A DNA stretch of 64,000 nt from Idiomarina piscisalsi (lineage in GTDB: Bacteria > Pseudomonadota > Gammaproteobacteria > Enterobacterales > Alteromonadaceae): assembly GCF_002211765.1 (NCBI RefSeq), contig NZ_CP022133.1, positions 62,001 through 126,000 of the forward strand, written 5' to 3'. Under the pieces are notes generated by a model, which was not told the origin of the DNA, did not search any database, and was given only the letters and a program-made list of their open reading frames with translations. A program made the translations under genes and the position numbers. Positions 45,034-53,940 of the stretch are shown piece after piece. Every line of letters begins with the position of its first letter. Position 1 is the stretch's first letter.

Positions 45034-46179
45034 ATGTTCCTTTCTTATAAGAGATTAACTCAAGCATTTGTCTGTCTATTATTCCTTTTTGTCACTGCCG
45101 GCGCGTATGCCGTTGAAACCTCACAGATAAACTCCAAATACATTAACGAAACCGTTACTGCCCGCGTTGCACTCCCGGAAAGCTATCACCACTCCGACCG
45201 CTTTCAGTATCCGGTCATGCTGGTTATGGATGGCTCGACGCAGTTTGAACATATTGCGGGTAACGTCAATTTTTTAAGTACGTTTTCGATAGTGCCGGAA
45301 ATGATTGTGGTTGGAGTGAGTGCGAAACGTCGCCTAAAGCACTTCACTCACACCGAGTTAGCGGGTTACGAGGGGCGTTCGGGTGGTGCTCAGCATTACA
45401 CTCGGTTCTTGCAAGACGAGCTGCTGCCTGAGTTAAAAAAGCAGTACCGCATTTCGCCGTATACGTTGGTTACCGGACACTCGCTGTCGGGCCTTTATAC
45501 CAGTTACTTGGCAACTCACCATGCGGATTTTATCAATGCGTCAATATCGGTGAGCCCAAGTTTATGGTGGGATGGTTTTGCGCTTATCAACGACATTAAG
45601 GCGGCAGAACAACAATTAGAAAAGCCGCCGGTGCGTTGGTTTGTCAGCATGGCGAATGAGCCTAATGAAATGGCTGAGGGCTATAATCGTTTAACGAACG
45701 TGCTAGGGGTAAAGTCCGAACGTGTTTTTGATTGGGAGTCCCGGGAGTTTCCTAAGGAAACCCACGACAGCGCGCCTTTAATTGGCAACGTCGAAGGGCT
45801 TAAGTCAATTTTTCGGGGCTATAACGCGGTGCCGAATATCGAAATTAAGTCACTGGAGCAGTTACAGGCTTATTATGGCAATTATGCAAAGGCGATGGGT
45901 TACAACTTTCCCATGTCGGTGCATCAGTACAATGTTTATGGCTTGAAAGCGGCGTACGAAGGCGAGTTGGAGTGGGGTGTCGAGATTCTTGAGAAAGGCG
46001 TTGAGGTGTTCGTTCAGTCCGAAATTCTGTGGGACAGCTTGGCTACGGTGTACTCAATGAATGATGACACAGAAAGTGCTCTTCAGGCATCGAATAAGGC
46101 GTTAAAACTGGCTCGCCAGCATCAGTCAAAATACCTCAGTGAAATTGAAGCGCAGAATATCGAGTTAAAGCTTAAATAA
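45034..46179 (+). CDS. Secreted esterase (PF00756) with C-terminal TPR-like region
   Basis: A 381-residue alpha/beta hydrolase of the esterase D/IroE-like family. Signal peptide of about 26 residues ending GAYA. The nucleophile serine is S150 in VTGHSLSGLYTS; oxyanion and acid/base parts include YPVMLVMDGSTQFEH and KETHDSAPL. The last 85 residues contain TPR-like helices (YAKAMGYNFPM, DSLATVYSMNDDTESALQASNKALK). Relatives hydrolyse siderophore esters (IroE, Fes) or other acyl esters. With iron uptake genes further along, siderophore processing is possible but unproven. Confidence 0.88.
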   Translation: MFLSYKRLTQAFVCLLFLFVTAGAYAVETSQINSKYINETVTARVALPESYHHSDRFQYPVMLVMDGSTQFEHIAGNVNFLSTFSIVPEMIVVGVSAKRRLKHFTHTELAGYEGRSGGAQHYTRFLQDELLPELKKQYRISPYTLVTGHSLSGLYTSYLATHHADFINASISVSPSLWWDGFALINDIKAAEQQLEKPPVRWFVSMANEPNEMAEGYNRLTNVLGVKSERVFDWESREFPKETHDSAPLIGNVEGLKSIFRGYNAVPNIEIKSLEQLQAYYGNYAKAMGYNFPMSVHQYNVYGLKAAYEGELEWGVEILEKGVEVFVQSEILWDSLATVYSMNDDTESALQASNKALKLARQHQSKYLSEIEAQNIELKLK

Positions 46180-46247
46180 ACGTTTCACTGGGCAAACGGC
46201 TGAAAATTTGTTTTGCTGTGGGTAGTTTTTAGCAACTGACTGCCAAC

Positions 46248-47528
46248 ATGAACAAAGCCATGCTTCAACGACGCTCAGGAAAGACGACGCCATTTAATGC
46301 AGCAACGCCGGACAGTGATGCACAGCGCGATCGTGCGCGAATCATCCACGCCTCGGCGTTCCGCAGGTTGCAGTCGAAAACTCAAGTGTTGGGTGTGGGC
46401 GACAATGACTTTTATCGTACGCGGCTGACCCATTCGATGGAGGTTGCTCAGATTGGCTCAGGTATTTGTGAGCATTTAAAGCAAACTTACGCCGATAATG
46501 AAGCTATTTCGCAGCAAATCCCGTCATTCTTCCAAATAGAGGCGACCTGCCTGGCGCATGATTTAGGGCACCCGCCGTTCGGTCATGGTGGCGAGGTTGC
46601 GCTTAACTATCACATGCTGGGTCACGGCGGTTTTGAAGGAAACGGGCAAACGCTGCGTATTTTAAGCAAGCTGGGCGAATATTCTGGACAGCACGGCCTG
46701 GATTTAACGCGGCGTACTCTGCTGGGGGTATTAAAGTATCCGGTGCTGCACAGCGAGGTACAACCGACGGGTTTAACCTCAAACTCTCCGCTAAACGCCT
46801 TTAAGCCACCTAAATCGATTCATGACGATGAAAAAGACGTCCTGGAATGGATTTTAAAAGAATTTTCGCCGCACGATCGCGACAAGTTCCGCACAAAAAT
46901 GGAAAAAGATGGTAAGCGCCGCTCGCAATTCAAAGCCTTTGATACCTCGATAATGGAGTTGGCAGACGACATTTCTTACGGCGTGCACGATTTAGAGGAT
47001 GCGCTGGCGCTGGGCTTGGTGACAGAAAGGCAATGGCGTGAAGATGTATTGCAACTGGCGCGGGAAGACAGTCCTTTCATAAAGGAAGCGTCGTTTTATA
47101 ACGACAAACTCTTCTCGCCGGACAGCCGTGATCGTAAACATGCCATTAGCAAGCTCATTGGTTATTTAGTACCGCAAATTTCGGTTGAACGACAGCAACA
47201 ATTCGAGCACCCACAACTGGATTTACAGGCGACACTACCTGCAGAAGCGGAGCATACGCTGGAGTTACTCAAGCGTTTCGTCTTCAAGCACGTTATTCGA
47301 AGCGCCGAGGTAAAAGCCATGGAGTTTAAAGGTCAGCGCATCATTATGGCGTTGTTCGAAGCGTTGAATGATGCGCCCGAGCAGCTCCTGCAGCCGTCGA
47401 CACTGAAAAAATACCAGCAGGCGACGAACCCCAAACGTGTCATCTGTGACTACATTTCCGGAATGACAGACCACTATGCTCGTAAGCAATACAGCCAACT
47501 GTTTAGTAACGGGAGTGAGCAAGCATGA
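46248..47528 (+). CDS. dGTPase-like HD-domain phosphohydrolase
   Basis: A 426-residue protein of the deoxyguanosinetriphosphate triphosphohydrolase-like family (type 2). The N-terminus runs DRARIIHASAFRRLQSKTQV; RTRLTHSMEVAQIG gives the first metal His, CLAHDLGHPPFGHGGE the HD pair, and ADDISYGVHDLEDAL the distal Asp. It hydrolyses dNTPs to nucleoside and triphosphate and can limit phage DNA synthesis in some bacteria. The stop overlaps the ZIP transporter start by four bases. No strong ribosome site is visible. Confidence 0.93.
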   Translation: MNKAMLQRRSGKTTPFNAATPDSDAQRDRARIIHASAFRRLQSKTQVLGVGDNDFYRTRLTHSMEVAQIGSGICEHLKQTYADNEAISQQIPSFFQIEATCLAHDLGHPPFGHGGEVALNYHMLGHGGFEGNGQTLRILSKLGEYSGQHGLDLTRRTLLGVLKYPVLHSEVQPTGLTSNSPLNAFKPPKSIHDDEKDVLEWILKEFSPHDRDKFRTKMEKDGKRRSQFKAFDTSIMELADDISYGVHDLEDALALGLVTERQWREDVLQLAREDSPFIKEASFYNDKLFSPDSRDRKHAISKLIGYLVPQISVERQQQFEHPQLDLQATLPAEAEHTLELLKRFVFKHVIRSAEVKAMEFKGQRIIMALFEALNDAPEQLLQPSTLKKYQQATNPKRVICDYISGMTDHYARKQYSQLFSNGSEQA

Positions 47529-48211
47529 CAATCTATTGGATGCTACTACTCGCTTGGGGGGCGGGCTTGATGGCCTTCCTAGGTGGGACAATCGCTTACC
47601 TTGAGGGCTCAGCAAACACCGTTACTAAACGCGAATTTGTACATGGAATAACAGCTTTTGGTGGCGGTATTCTGATGGCCGCCGTTGCTTTCGCGCTGGT
47701 TCCCGAAGGCATAAAAGAATTGAATGCGTGGCAGTTAGCGCTTTTATTTGCGCTCGGTGGGCTGAGCTTTGCGATTGTTGATGCCTGGCTAACCAAACAT
47801 GGCGGCAATGTCGCTCAGTTTATGGCGATGTTGCTCGACTTTCTGCCAGAAGCTATCTCTTTGGGCGCACTCTTTGCGGTCAGCCCAAACACCGCTATTT
47901 TACTCGCCGTATTTATTGCGGCTCAAAACTTACCGGAAGGCTTTAACGCGTATCGCGAATTGCGGTTCGCACAGTTAAGCAGCAAAACCGCTTTGGCAGG
48001 CTTATTCGGGGTATCGTTATTTGGGCCGGTTGCCGCTTTGATGGGCTACTGGTGGCTGCGCGATGCACCGGAAATTACGGCCATGATAATGAGCTTTGCG
48101 GCAGGTGGCATTCTTTATTTGGTGTTTCAGGATATCGCCCCCACGCGCGTATGCGCAGACATTGGACACCGTCGCTTGGCGCTGTCTTTGGATTTATTGT
48201 TGGAATGCTAA
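47525..48211 (+). CDS. ZIP family metal transporter, C-terminus altered by an apparent frameshift
   Basis: A 228-residue frame with about seven helices of a ZIP (PF02535) importer: FGGGILMAAVAFALVPEG, LDFLPEAISLGA (metal-site Glu), AAQNLPEGFNAYREL (the HNxPEG-like motif with Gln replacing His) and AGGILYLVFQDIAP. After DIAP at 48138-48142 (a run of five C) the frame reads an unrelated tail ending at 48211. In the next frame the DNA encodes HARMRRHWTPSLGAVFGF and IVGMLSKQLLG, stop at 48229-48231, the normal last helix. One C is therefore missing relative to the ancestral gene, or the sequence has an error, or the tract slips. Confidence 0.85.
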   Translation: MTIYWMLLLAWGAGLMAFLGGTIAYLEGSANTVTKREFVHGITAFGGGILMAAVAFALVPEGIKELNAWQLALLFALGGLSFAIVDAWLTKHGGNVAQFMAMLLDFLPEAISLGALFAVSPNTAILLAVFIAAQNLPEGFNAYRELRFAQLSSKTALAGLFGVSLFGPVAALMGYWWLRDAPEITAMIMSFAAGGILYLVFQDIAPTRVCADIGHRRLALSLDLLLEC

Positions 48212-48230
48212 GCAAACAGTTGTTGGGATA

Positions 48231-48259
48231 AAAAAAGGGCGCCAATTCGGCGCCCTTTT
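48231..48259. terminator. Bidirectional terminator between ZIP gene and protease gene
   Basis: GGGCGCC (48237-48243) and GGCGCCC (48249-48255) form a perfect 7-bp stem with AATTC loop, preceded by AAAAAA and followed by TTTT, so it works for both strands. Confidence 0.9.
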
Positions 48260-48292
48260 CGTTCAAGGAGTTGCTTTAAATCGAGAAGAAAC

Positions 48293-50245
48293 TTATTCCC
48301 ATTCTACGAATAAGTCGACGCCAGAATAGGCGCTGTAGCCTCGAATACTGATGTACCAACGGTCTTCAGCTGGGTTATCAATGCTACAAGACTCGTCATT
48401 ACCTGAGCGGTACGGACGGCACTCGTAGTTTGATTCAGTTGGTTGAGAGCCTTGGCGAACGTATAGGTCCGCGTCGCCCGTACCACCTGACATAGTCGCG
48501 TTAAGAACTGACATGCCGGCTGGAACGTCAACGTAGTAATGCGACCATTCACCGCTAGCACCTGATAAGTCAGTTGCTGAAGCTGAACCGCCATCACCGC
48601 CACCAGTGCTTGGTTCAGTGAATGAACCGGTCAGGTTAACACCAGAGAAGCTTGAGTATGCGTTCAGCATGACGTGGTAAGTACCGGCTTGTACGTTCGA
48701 AATAGTACAAGTTTCAGTGTTACCGCTTTGATACGGACGGCAGTCATAGCTTGACTGGGTTGGCTGAGAGCCAAAACGAACGTATAAATCAGCGTCGCCT
48801 GAGCCACCATTAATGTTGAAGCTTAGGTCTGTCGCGCCTGCCGGAACATTCAATGTGTAGTACAGAGAATCGCCGGTAGTTGCAGACAAGTTACTGACCG
48901 TTTGACCATTGCTCAGTTCGTTGTCTGTTGGTGGCTCTGGATCTCCACCGCCACCGCCTGAGCCGTCACAGCCGTTCGCGTCAATGTAATCAATAGCGTC
49001 TTTAGACTGCGCTAAGCCGTAACCAAATTTAACGTCACGACCGGCAGCACCTAAGTCTTGTGCTGTATTGTTGAGCACACTACGAATTTCCTGCGCGCTA
49101 CAGGTTGGGTGGTGTGACCAAACCAACGCCGCAACACCCGCAACGTGAGGTGATGCCATAGAGGTACCGCTCATGGTGCCGTAGTTGCCTTGCTGACCAG
49201 TGCCTTCAGGATAGGTTGAAAGAACATCAACACCCGGGCCGGCAATTTCAACTTGGCTGTTCTTCTGTGAGAAAGACGCCAGGTTTTTGCTGCTATCGAC
49301 CGCCGCAACGGACATAACCGCGTTGTAAGACGCAGGGTAAGACATTGGGTCAGTTGAGCTGTAAGCAGAACCGTCGTTACCCGCTGCCGCAATCAATAAA
49401 ACGCCTTGGTTATACAGGTTTTGCATCGCGTTGGCTTCAGTCTGGCTTGAGCCACCACCGCCAAGACTCATGTTAACAACGTCAGCACCATTGTCGGCAC
49501 AAGTTTCAATAGCAGAAACCAATGAAGACGAATAACCCCAACCACTGGAATTGAATACTTTGACAATATGCAGGTTAGGATCGCTACCAATAACGCCACG
49601 AACGCCAAAACCGTTATCTAGCGCAGCAATAGTACCGGCAACGTGCGTACCGTGAGGGCCGCCATTGTCGTACCAGTTGCCGGTGCCGCTATCATTCGTG
49701 CCATTAATAGTACCGCCTAAAGTACCCATGTCTTCGTGTGGTAGCTCTAAGCCTGAATCGATAACACAGACTTTTTTACCACCTGCGGCCGCAGAAGCAA
49801 CGCTGTCATCGACCTGATCAGCTTGTACCTGGCTAATGCCGTAAGGCACGTCTTGCGCCATAAAACGACGGATACGGTCAACTTCAACGTATTCAATGTT
49901 TGGGTTTTTCTCAAGACGCTTTCTCTGCTTTTCAGTCAGCTCGGCGGCAACCGCCAAGTTGTGGCGCATGCTAAGTTTTACCTTACCGCCAGCTTTTCTG
50001 ACCACGTTGTTTGCTCGGGAAATGGCCAATTCAGAACGTCCTCTGTTGCCCATTTTGTTGACCGCGTTACCATTATTTTTAAATTTAATGATGTAACGCT
50101 GAGGTGCTGAGCTGTCCACTTGCGCTTGAATTTGAGCCTGCTCTTTTACCAGCGGCTGCGCTTGTGAATGGTCAGGAGGTTTAGCAAAAGCTGATGAAAC
50201 TGATACTGCCAGGGCAGTCAGTGTAAGATATTGGATTTTTCTCAT
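48293..50245 (-). CDS. Secreted S8 serine protease with two PPC domains
   Basis: A 650-residue subtilase. Signal peptide (about 1-21), I9 inhibitor propeptide (about 48-128, RYIIKFKNN to NIEYVEVDRIRRF), peptidase domain (about 135-430) with the catalytic triad D163 (CVIDSGLELPHED), H198 (GPHGTHVAG) and S362 (GTSMASPHVAG), then a Gly/Asp linker and two PPC domains (about 446-540 and 555-648). The PPC domains share GDADLYVR.GSQPT, Y.CRPY.SGN and two cysteines, so they look like a fairly recent tandem duplication. Likely secreted, digesting protein outside the cell; PPC domains are usually trimmed. Confidence 0.96.
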   Translation of the reverse strand: MRKIQYLTLTALAVSVSSAFAKPPDHSQAQPLVKEQAQIQAQVDSSAPQRYIIKFKNNGNAVNKMGNRGRSELAISRANNVVRKAGGKVKLSMRHNLAVAAELTEKQRKRLEKNPNIEYVEVDRIRRFMAQDVPYGISQVQADQVDDSVASAAAGGKKVCVIDSGLELPHEDMGTLGGTINGTNDSGTGNWYDNGGPHGTHVAGTIAALDNGFGVRGVIGSDPNLHIVKVFNSSGWGYSSSLVSAIETCADNGADVVNMSLGGGGSSQTEANAMQNLYNQGVLLIAAAGNDGSAYSSTDPMSYPASYNAVMSVAAVDSSKNLASFSQKNSQVEIAGPGVDVLSTYPEGTGQQGNYGTMSGTSMASPHVAGVAALVWSHHPTCSAQEIRSVLNNTAQDLGAAGRDVKFGYGLAQSKDAIDYIDANGCDGSGGGGGDPEPPTDNELSNGQTVSNLSATTGDSLYYTLNVPAGATDLSFNINGGSGDADLYVRFGSQPTQSSYDCRPYQSGNTETCTISNVQAGTYHVMLNAYSSFSGVNLTGSFTEPSTGGGDGGSASATDLSGASGEWSHYYVDVPAGMSVLNATMSGGTGDADLYVRQGSQPTESNYECRPYRSGNDESCSIDNPAEDRWYISIRGYSAYSGVDLFVEWE

Positions 50246-50472
50246 ACCAGATTAGTCTCTTTTTGTTTTTATTTGTGGCTGTAAGAAGCCATGAATGAAA
50301 GCAGCAGGGGATACGACGTTTGGCTGCCTGAAAATGACGTCATTTGACATCATTTGCAACATTTAATAACAAAAAATGAACAATTTAAAGGGTTAGAACG
50401 TAAAGATTGTTTAAATTTTTAACAAAAATGACACATGAGTCGGTTTTTTAACCGGGTGTGGAGGAGGTAGCG
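50246..50472. promoter_or_regulatory. Divergent control region with palindrome and 10-bp phased repeats
   Basis: The region separates the protease (minus) from the deaminase (plus). It contains AAATGACGTCATTT at 50332-50345, a perfect 14-bp palindrome, then CATTTG at 50341 and 50351 and CATTTA at 50360, about one helical turn apart. The stretch 50361-50450 is AT-rich. Probably a regulator site for protease control, but no known consensus is matched. Confidence 0.5.
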
Positions 50473-50949
50473 TTGGCTGAAATAAATCAATATTTAATGC
50501 GCTGCATTGAGTTAGCAGAAGAGGCCTTGGCTGCGGGAGATGCCCCTTTTGGTTCGGTATTAGTCGATTCTGAAGGAGCGATATTAAAAGAAGACCGCAA
50601 TAGAGTGAATACGGTTGATAAAACCTACCACCCTGAAATTGAGCTGGCGCGTTGGGCGGCGAAAAACCTCACTTTGGAACAGCGCCGGAACACAACCATG
50701 TACACATCAGGGGAGCACTGCCCGATGTGCTCTGCAGCACATGGCTGGGCGGAGCTGGGGAAAGTCGTTTACATCCACTCCACTGAACAACTGACAAAAT
50801 GGCATAACGAGTTTGGTATTAATGGCTCTCGTGTCAGTCAGCTGCCTATTCAGCAAGTTGCGCCAGAGGTTATGGTTGAGGGGCCGGTTGATAACCTAGT
50901 GCCTATTATGTACGAACTACATAAGGCACATGTAGAAAAGAGTGCCTAA
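50473..50949 (+). CDS. Nucleoside deaminase (guanine deaminase-like)
   Basis: A 158-residue zinc deaminase of the CMP/dCMP deaminase fold. The zinc site is HPEIEL (His plus catalytic Glu) and EHCPMCSAAHGW (two Cys). DAPFGSVLVDSEG is the usual substrate loop. This fits guanine deaminase-type enzymes more than TadA, but substrate is not certain. The start is a TTG at 50473, placed by the strong ribosome site GGAGGAGG (50460-50467) six bases upstream; a GTG at 50458 would lie on that site. Confidence 0.88.
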   Translation: MAEINQYLMRCIELAEEALAAGDAPFGSVLVDSEGAILKEDRNRVNTVDKTYHPEIELARWAAKNLTLEQRRNTTMYTSGEHCPMCSAAHGWAELGKVVYIHSTEQLTKWHNEFGINGSRVSQLPIQQVAPEVMVEGPVDNLVPIMYELHKAHVEKSA

Positions 50950-51022
50950 CTAACGGTAGCCTGGTTTTTGCGTTCATTCATTTCCGCTATACTCTGCTTA
51001 AATTCAGTAGCGCAGCCAAGTT

Positions 51023-51679
51023 ATGTCCAAGAAAAAACAAGAGTCGATTGTACTAGAAACCCCAACAGGGTCTGATCACGTTTTACTCCACTCCTGCTGT
51101 GCGCCATGCTCGGGTGAAGTCATGGAGCGTATGGCTGAGGCGGGCATCAAGTTCACGATTTTCTTCTATAACCCGAATATTCACCCGGAAAAAGAGTATT
51201 TGCTGCGTAAAGAAGAAAACATTCGGTTTGCCGAAAAACTGGGTGTGGATTTTATCGATTGTGACTACGACACCAAAAACTGGTTTGAGCGAGTGAAAGG
51301 TCTCGAGTGGGAGCCCGAACGTGGTGAGCGCTGCACGGTTTGTTTTGATATGCGCTTTGAGCGCACAGCCTTATACGCACATGAAAACGGCTTTGACACC
51401 ATTACCAGCTGTTTAGGCATTTCACGCTGGAAAAACATGCAGCAAATAAATGACTGTGGTCAGCGTGCGGTTGCGCGTTATCCCGGATTGCATTACTGGA
51501 CGTTTAACTGGCGTAAAAAAGGCGGCTCTGCCCGTATGGTGGAAATTGCCAAGCGTGAACGTTTTTATCAGCAGGAGTATTGTGGTTGTGTTTATTCGCT
51601 TCGCGATACCAACCGCTGGCGCCTGCAGAACGGGCGCGATCGCATTAAAATTGGTGTGGAGTATTATACTGCCGATTAA
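51023..51679 (+). CDS. queH: Epoxyqueuosine reductase QueH
   Basis: A 218-residue QueH (DUF208, PF02677) enzyme. It carries [15 protein letters not shown] with the CC...C cluster-binding cysteines, [33 protein letters not shown], and the second cysteine pattern [12 protein letters not shown] and [14 protein letters not shown]. It reduces epoxyqueuosine to queuosine in tRNA wobble position 34, a replacement for QueG in many bacteria. Starts with ATG 73 nt after the deaminase, so it likely has its own promoter. Confidence 0.95.
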   Translation: MSKKKQESIVLETPTGSDHVLLHSCCAPCSGEVMERMAEAGIKFTIFFYNPNIHPEKEYLLRKEENIRFAEKLGVDFIDCDYDTKNWFERVKGLEWEPERGERCTVCFDMRFERTALYAHENGFDTITSCLGISRWKNMQQINDCGQRAVARYPGLHYWTFNWRKKGGSARMVEIAKRERFYQQEYCGCVYSLRDTNRWRLQNGRDRIKIGVEYYTAD

Positions 51680-51717
51680 AAAAAGCCCCAGACGCTGGGA
51701 AGAGAGACGTCCGGGGC
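51678..51717 (-). terminator. Terminator of the first TonB-dependent receptor gene
   Basis: On the minus strand GCCCCGGACGTC and GCGTCTGGGGC pair and are followed by TTTTTTT. It lies just downstream of the receptor stop and overlaps the end of queH. Confidence 0.85.
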
Positions 51718-51743
51718 CACACGTGAAAGCGTTAATTTATGCT

Positions 51744-53870
51744 TTAGAAGTTGTAACGGAAATTCGCCATAATTGTGCGCTGTTGACCGTAAAAGCAGTC
51801 ACCGCGAGCGAGACATGACGTTAAGACCGTTTTGTCGGTTAGGTTATCAACATCGAGACTGAAACTATAATTATCCCACTCGTAGCCAATCATGGCGTCG
51901 AATAAGGTATAGCTCGGTGTTTCTAAAAAGATGTTCTCGCCGTTATAACTTACGTAGCCGTCAGACGTATTGCCGACGTAACGAACACCTGCACCGACTT
52001 TAAAACCACCCCAACTTTCCGGGCGATAAGTAGCCCAAACTGACGCTTGTTGGTCAGGAGTTGCTGACAATGCTTTACCGACTTCCGACGGGTTATTACT
52101 CTTACTAATTACCGCATCCGTGTAGGCATAGCTTGCGTATACATCCATAGAGTCCCAGGCTAACTGAGCTTCAAGTTCTACCCCTTCAATTTCGACTTCG
52201 CCAACTTGGACTTGGCCGTTAGGGTTCGGCGCGTCGGGGTCGTTAACTTGTGTCGTGCGGTTCTCCTCAGTGATCTGGTAAGCCGATAAGGTAATTAAAT
52301 GCTCGGTTCCTTGAGGCTGGTATTTTACACCCGCTTCCCATTGTTTACCCTCTAACGGGACATAAGCGTTATCGTAAGCATCACGGCCGATGAGCGGTGA
52401 GAAGGATTCACTATAACTCAAGTATGGCGATACTCCGCCGTCCATTAAGTACATAGCGCCAAGGCGGCCGGTCGTCGCATATTGATCGGTAGCCGATCCT
52501 CCTTCAGGGTTCGTTGTAGCACGATCCCTGCGTAGCGCTGCGGAGACTAACCACTTATCCGCGATACGCATATTATCTTGTGCATAAAAGCCAAGTTGAT
52601 AGGTCGTTGTCGAAGGAAGGTCTGTAACGTCTGCTTCTGTCGGCAGACCAGTGGCTTGACCGTACTCTGGAGCGTACAAATCAAGGGGATTCATTGCACC
52701 GTAAGCATAGTCGTTATCGGTGTAAGCATCCTGGAAGTCTAAACCGAAGACCAAGTCATGCTCTACTGCACCTGTGATCAGAGAGCCATGCAACTGAACG
52801 TCCGTTGTCCAAGCGTTTGCGTCGGCTCGAGATAAGTAAGACACACGGTTAACGGTGCGGTTGTCTTCGGCAAAAACAGGCGGCCAACCGTACATTGTAT
52901 TGTAGTCAGCGTGACTGTCACTGTATCTGCTGGCAAAACGAAGGTGCCAATTCAGATTAATGTCGTGTTCAACAATAGCGGTTAACGCGTCCTGCTCAGT
53001 ATCGTACTTATCGAACCCTGGTTCTGACACAAATGTTGAGCTGTCGATTTGACCAAACTCGTTAGAGAACAGGGTGCCTTGCCATGGAAAAAACTGGGTG
53101 CTGGAGCCCGATTCATTTCTTTGGATATTTCCAATGAATGTGATTTTCGTATCTGCTGACGCATGCCAGCTTAGAGATGGGTTCAAAACCAGGCTGTTAT
53201 CGGGGACGTAATCAGTTTGTGTATCACTGTCCCTGTATAAACCGATAAAGCGCCCCGTTAGGGAAGCGTCTTGGTTTAAAGCCCCGGTTATGTCGCCCGC
53301 GACTTGTTTGCGGGAATAATTACCAAGCTGAGCCCAAAACTCACCCTGAGTTTCGGCCTGAGGACGTTTGCTGACTAAATTAATGATACCGCCAGTTGAG
53401 CCTTGACCGTACAAGACAGAACTTGGCCCTTTAAGAATTTCAATTTGGCCAAGTGAATAAGGATTCACGCGTACGTTATTGTAGTAACCAAACAGCGACT
53501 TCAGGCCGTCTAAGTATTGGACTGGAGCGACACCTCTGACTTGAGCCCAATCGCCACGAGTATCGACGCCGTATGGACCATTGTATAGACCGGCAACATA
53601 CCCGATGGCATCTTGAACCGTTACCGCTCCTAAATCTTCGATACGTGCTTCTGTTAATACAGACACGGATAGAGGTGTTTCAATGATGGGAGTGTCAGAC
53701 TTTGAACCGGTCGCACTAACGTATGAAATCAAACCTCGAGAGCTGACCTCGATGGTTTCCATCATTTCTTCTTTTTCTTTTTTCGTCTGTTGTGGCTCTT
53801 CAGCAAAAGCTGGAGTAGTGGTTAAAGCGGTCAAAACGCTGACCGCTAATAGAGACTTCTGGATTTTCAT
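51744..53870 (-). CDS. TonB-dependent siderophore receptor (ferrichrome-type)
   Basis: A 708-residue outer membrane receptor. Signal peptide of about 23 residues ending AFA; plug domain (about 55-165) with ETPLSVSVLTEARIEDLGAVT and GPSSVLYGQGSTGGIINLVSKRP; then the 22-strand barrel ending in Phe (MANFRYNF). Close to the end, CLARGDCFYGQQRT matches the disulfide loop of FhuA-like hydroxamate receptors. I place the start at the ATG 53870, with GAGGGG six bases upstream. It lies downstream of the PepSY pair on the same strand; a weak Fur-like site at 53915-53933 suggests separate control. Confidence 0.95.
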   Translation of the reverse strand: MKIQKSLLAVSVLTALTTTPAFAEEPQQTKKEKEEMMETIEVSSRGLISYVSATGSKSDTPIIETPLSVSVLTEARIEDLGAVTVQDAIGYVAGLYNGPYGVDTRGDWAQVRGVAPVQYLDGLKSLFGYYNNVRVNPYSLGQIEILKGPSSVLYGQGSTGGIINLVSKRPQAETQGEFWAQLGNYSRKQVAGDITGALNQDASLTGRFIGLYRDSDTQTDYVPDNSLVLNPSLSWHASADTKITFIGNIQRNESGSSTQFFPWQGTLFSNEFGQIDSSTFVSEPGFDKYDTEQDALTAIVEHDINLNWHLRFASRYSDSHADYNTMYGWPPVFAEDNRTVNRVSYLSRADANAWTTDVQLHGSLITGAVEHDLVFGLDFQDAYTDNDYAYGAMNPLDLYAPEYGQATGLPTEADVTDLPSTTTYQLGFYAQDNMRIADKWLVSAALRRDRATTNPEGGSATDQYATTGRLGAMYLMDGGVSPYLSYSESFSPLIGRDAYDNAYVPLEGKQWEAGVKYQPQGTEHLITLSAYQITEENRTTQVNDPDAPNPNGQVQVGEVEIEGVELEAQLAWDSMDVYASYAYTDAVISKSNNPSEVGKALSATPDQQASVWATYRPESWGGFKVGAGVRYVGNTSDGYVSYNGENIFLETPSYTLFDAMIGYEWDNYSFSLDVDNLTDKTVLTSCLARGDCFYGQQRTIMANFRYNF

Positions 53871-53914
53871 AATTCCCCTCAAAATCACAAGCGTTTATGT
53901 CGAGGTGGATCCTA

Positions 53915-53933
53915 AATGAAAACAATTCGTATT
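53915..53933. promoter_or_regulatory. Weak Fur-like site upstream of the first receptor
   Basis: AATGAAAACAATTCGTATT matches the extended 7-1-7 Fur motif at 9 of 14 core positions. It lies 45 nt before the ATG. Much weaker than the site at 25711. Confidence 0.35.
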
Positions 53934-53940
53934 TAAAGTT

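Noticed and set aside
45034..46179. Siderophore esterase of the iron cluster
   Set aside because: The fold fits, but the gene is several kilobases from the receptors and no Fur-like site is seen before it; kept only as a possibility in its entry.
50341..50365. CATTT repeats as a CRISPR-like array
   Set aside because: Repeats are only 5-6 bp at 10-bp spacing, no spacers, and no cas genes are present.
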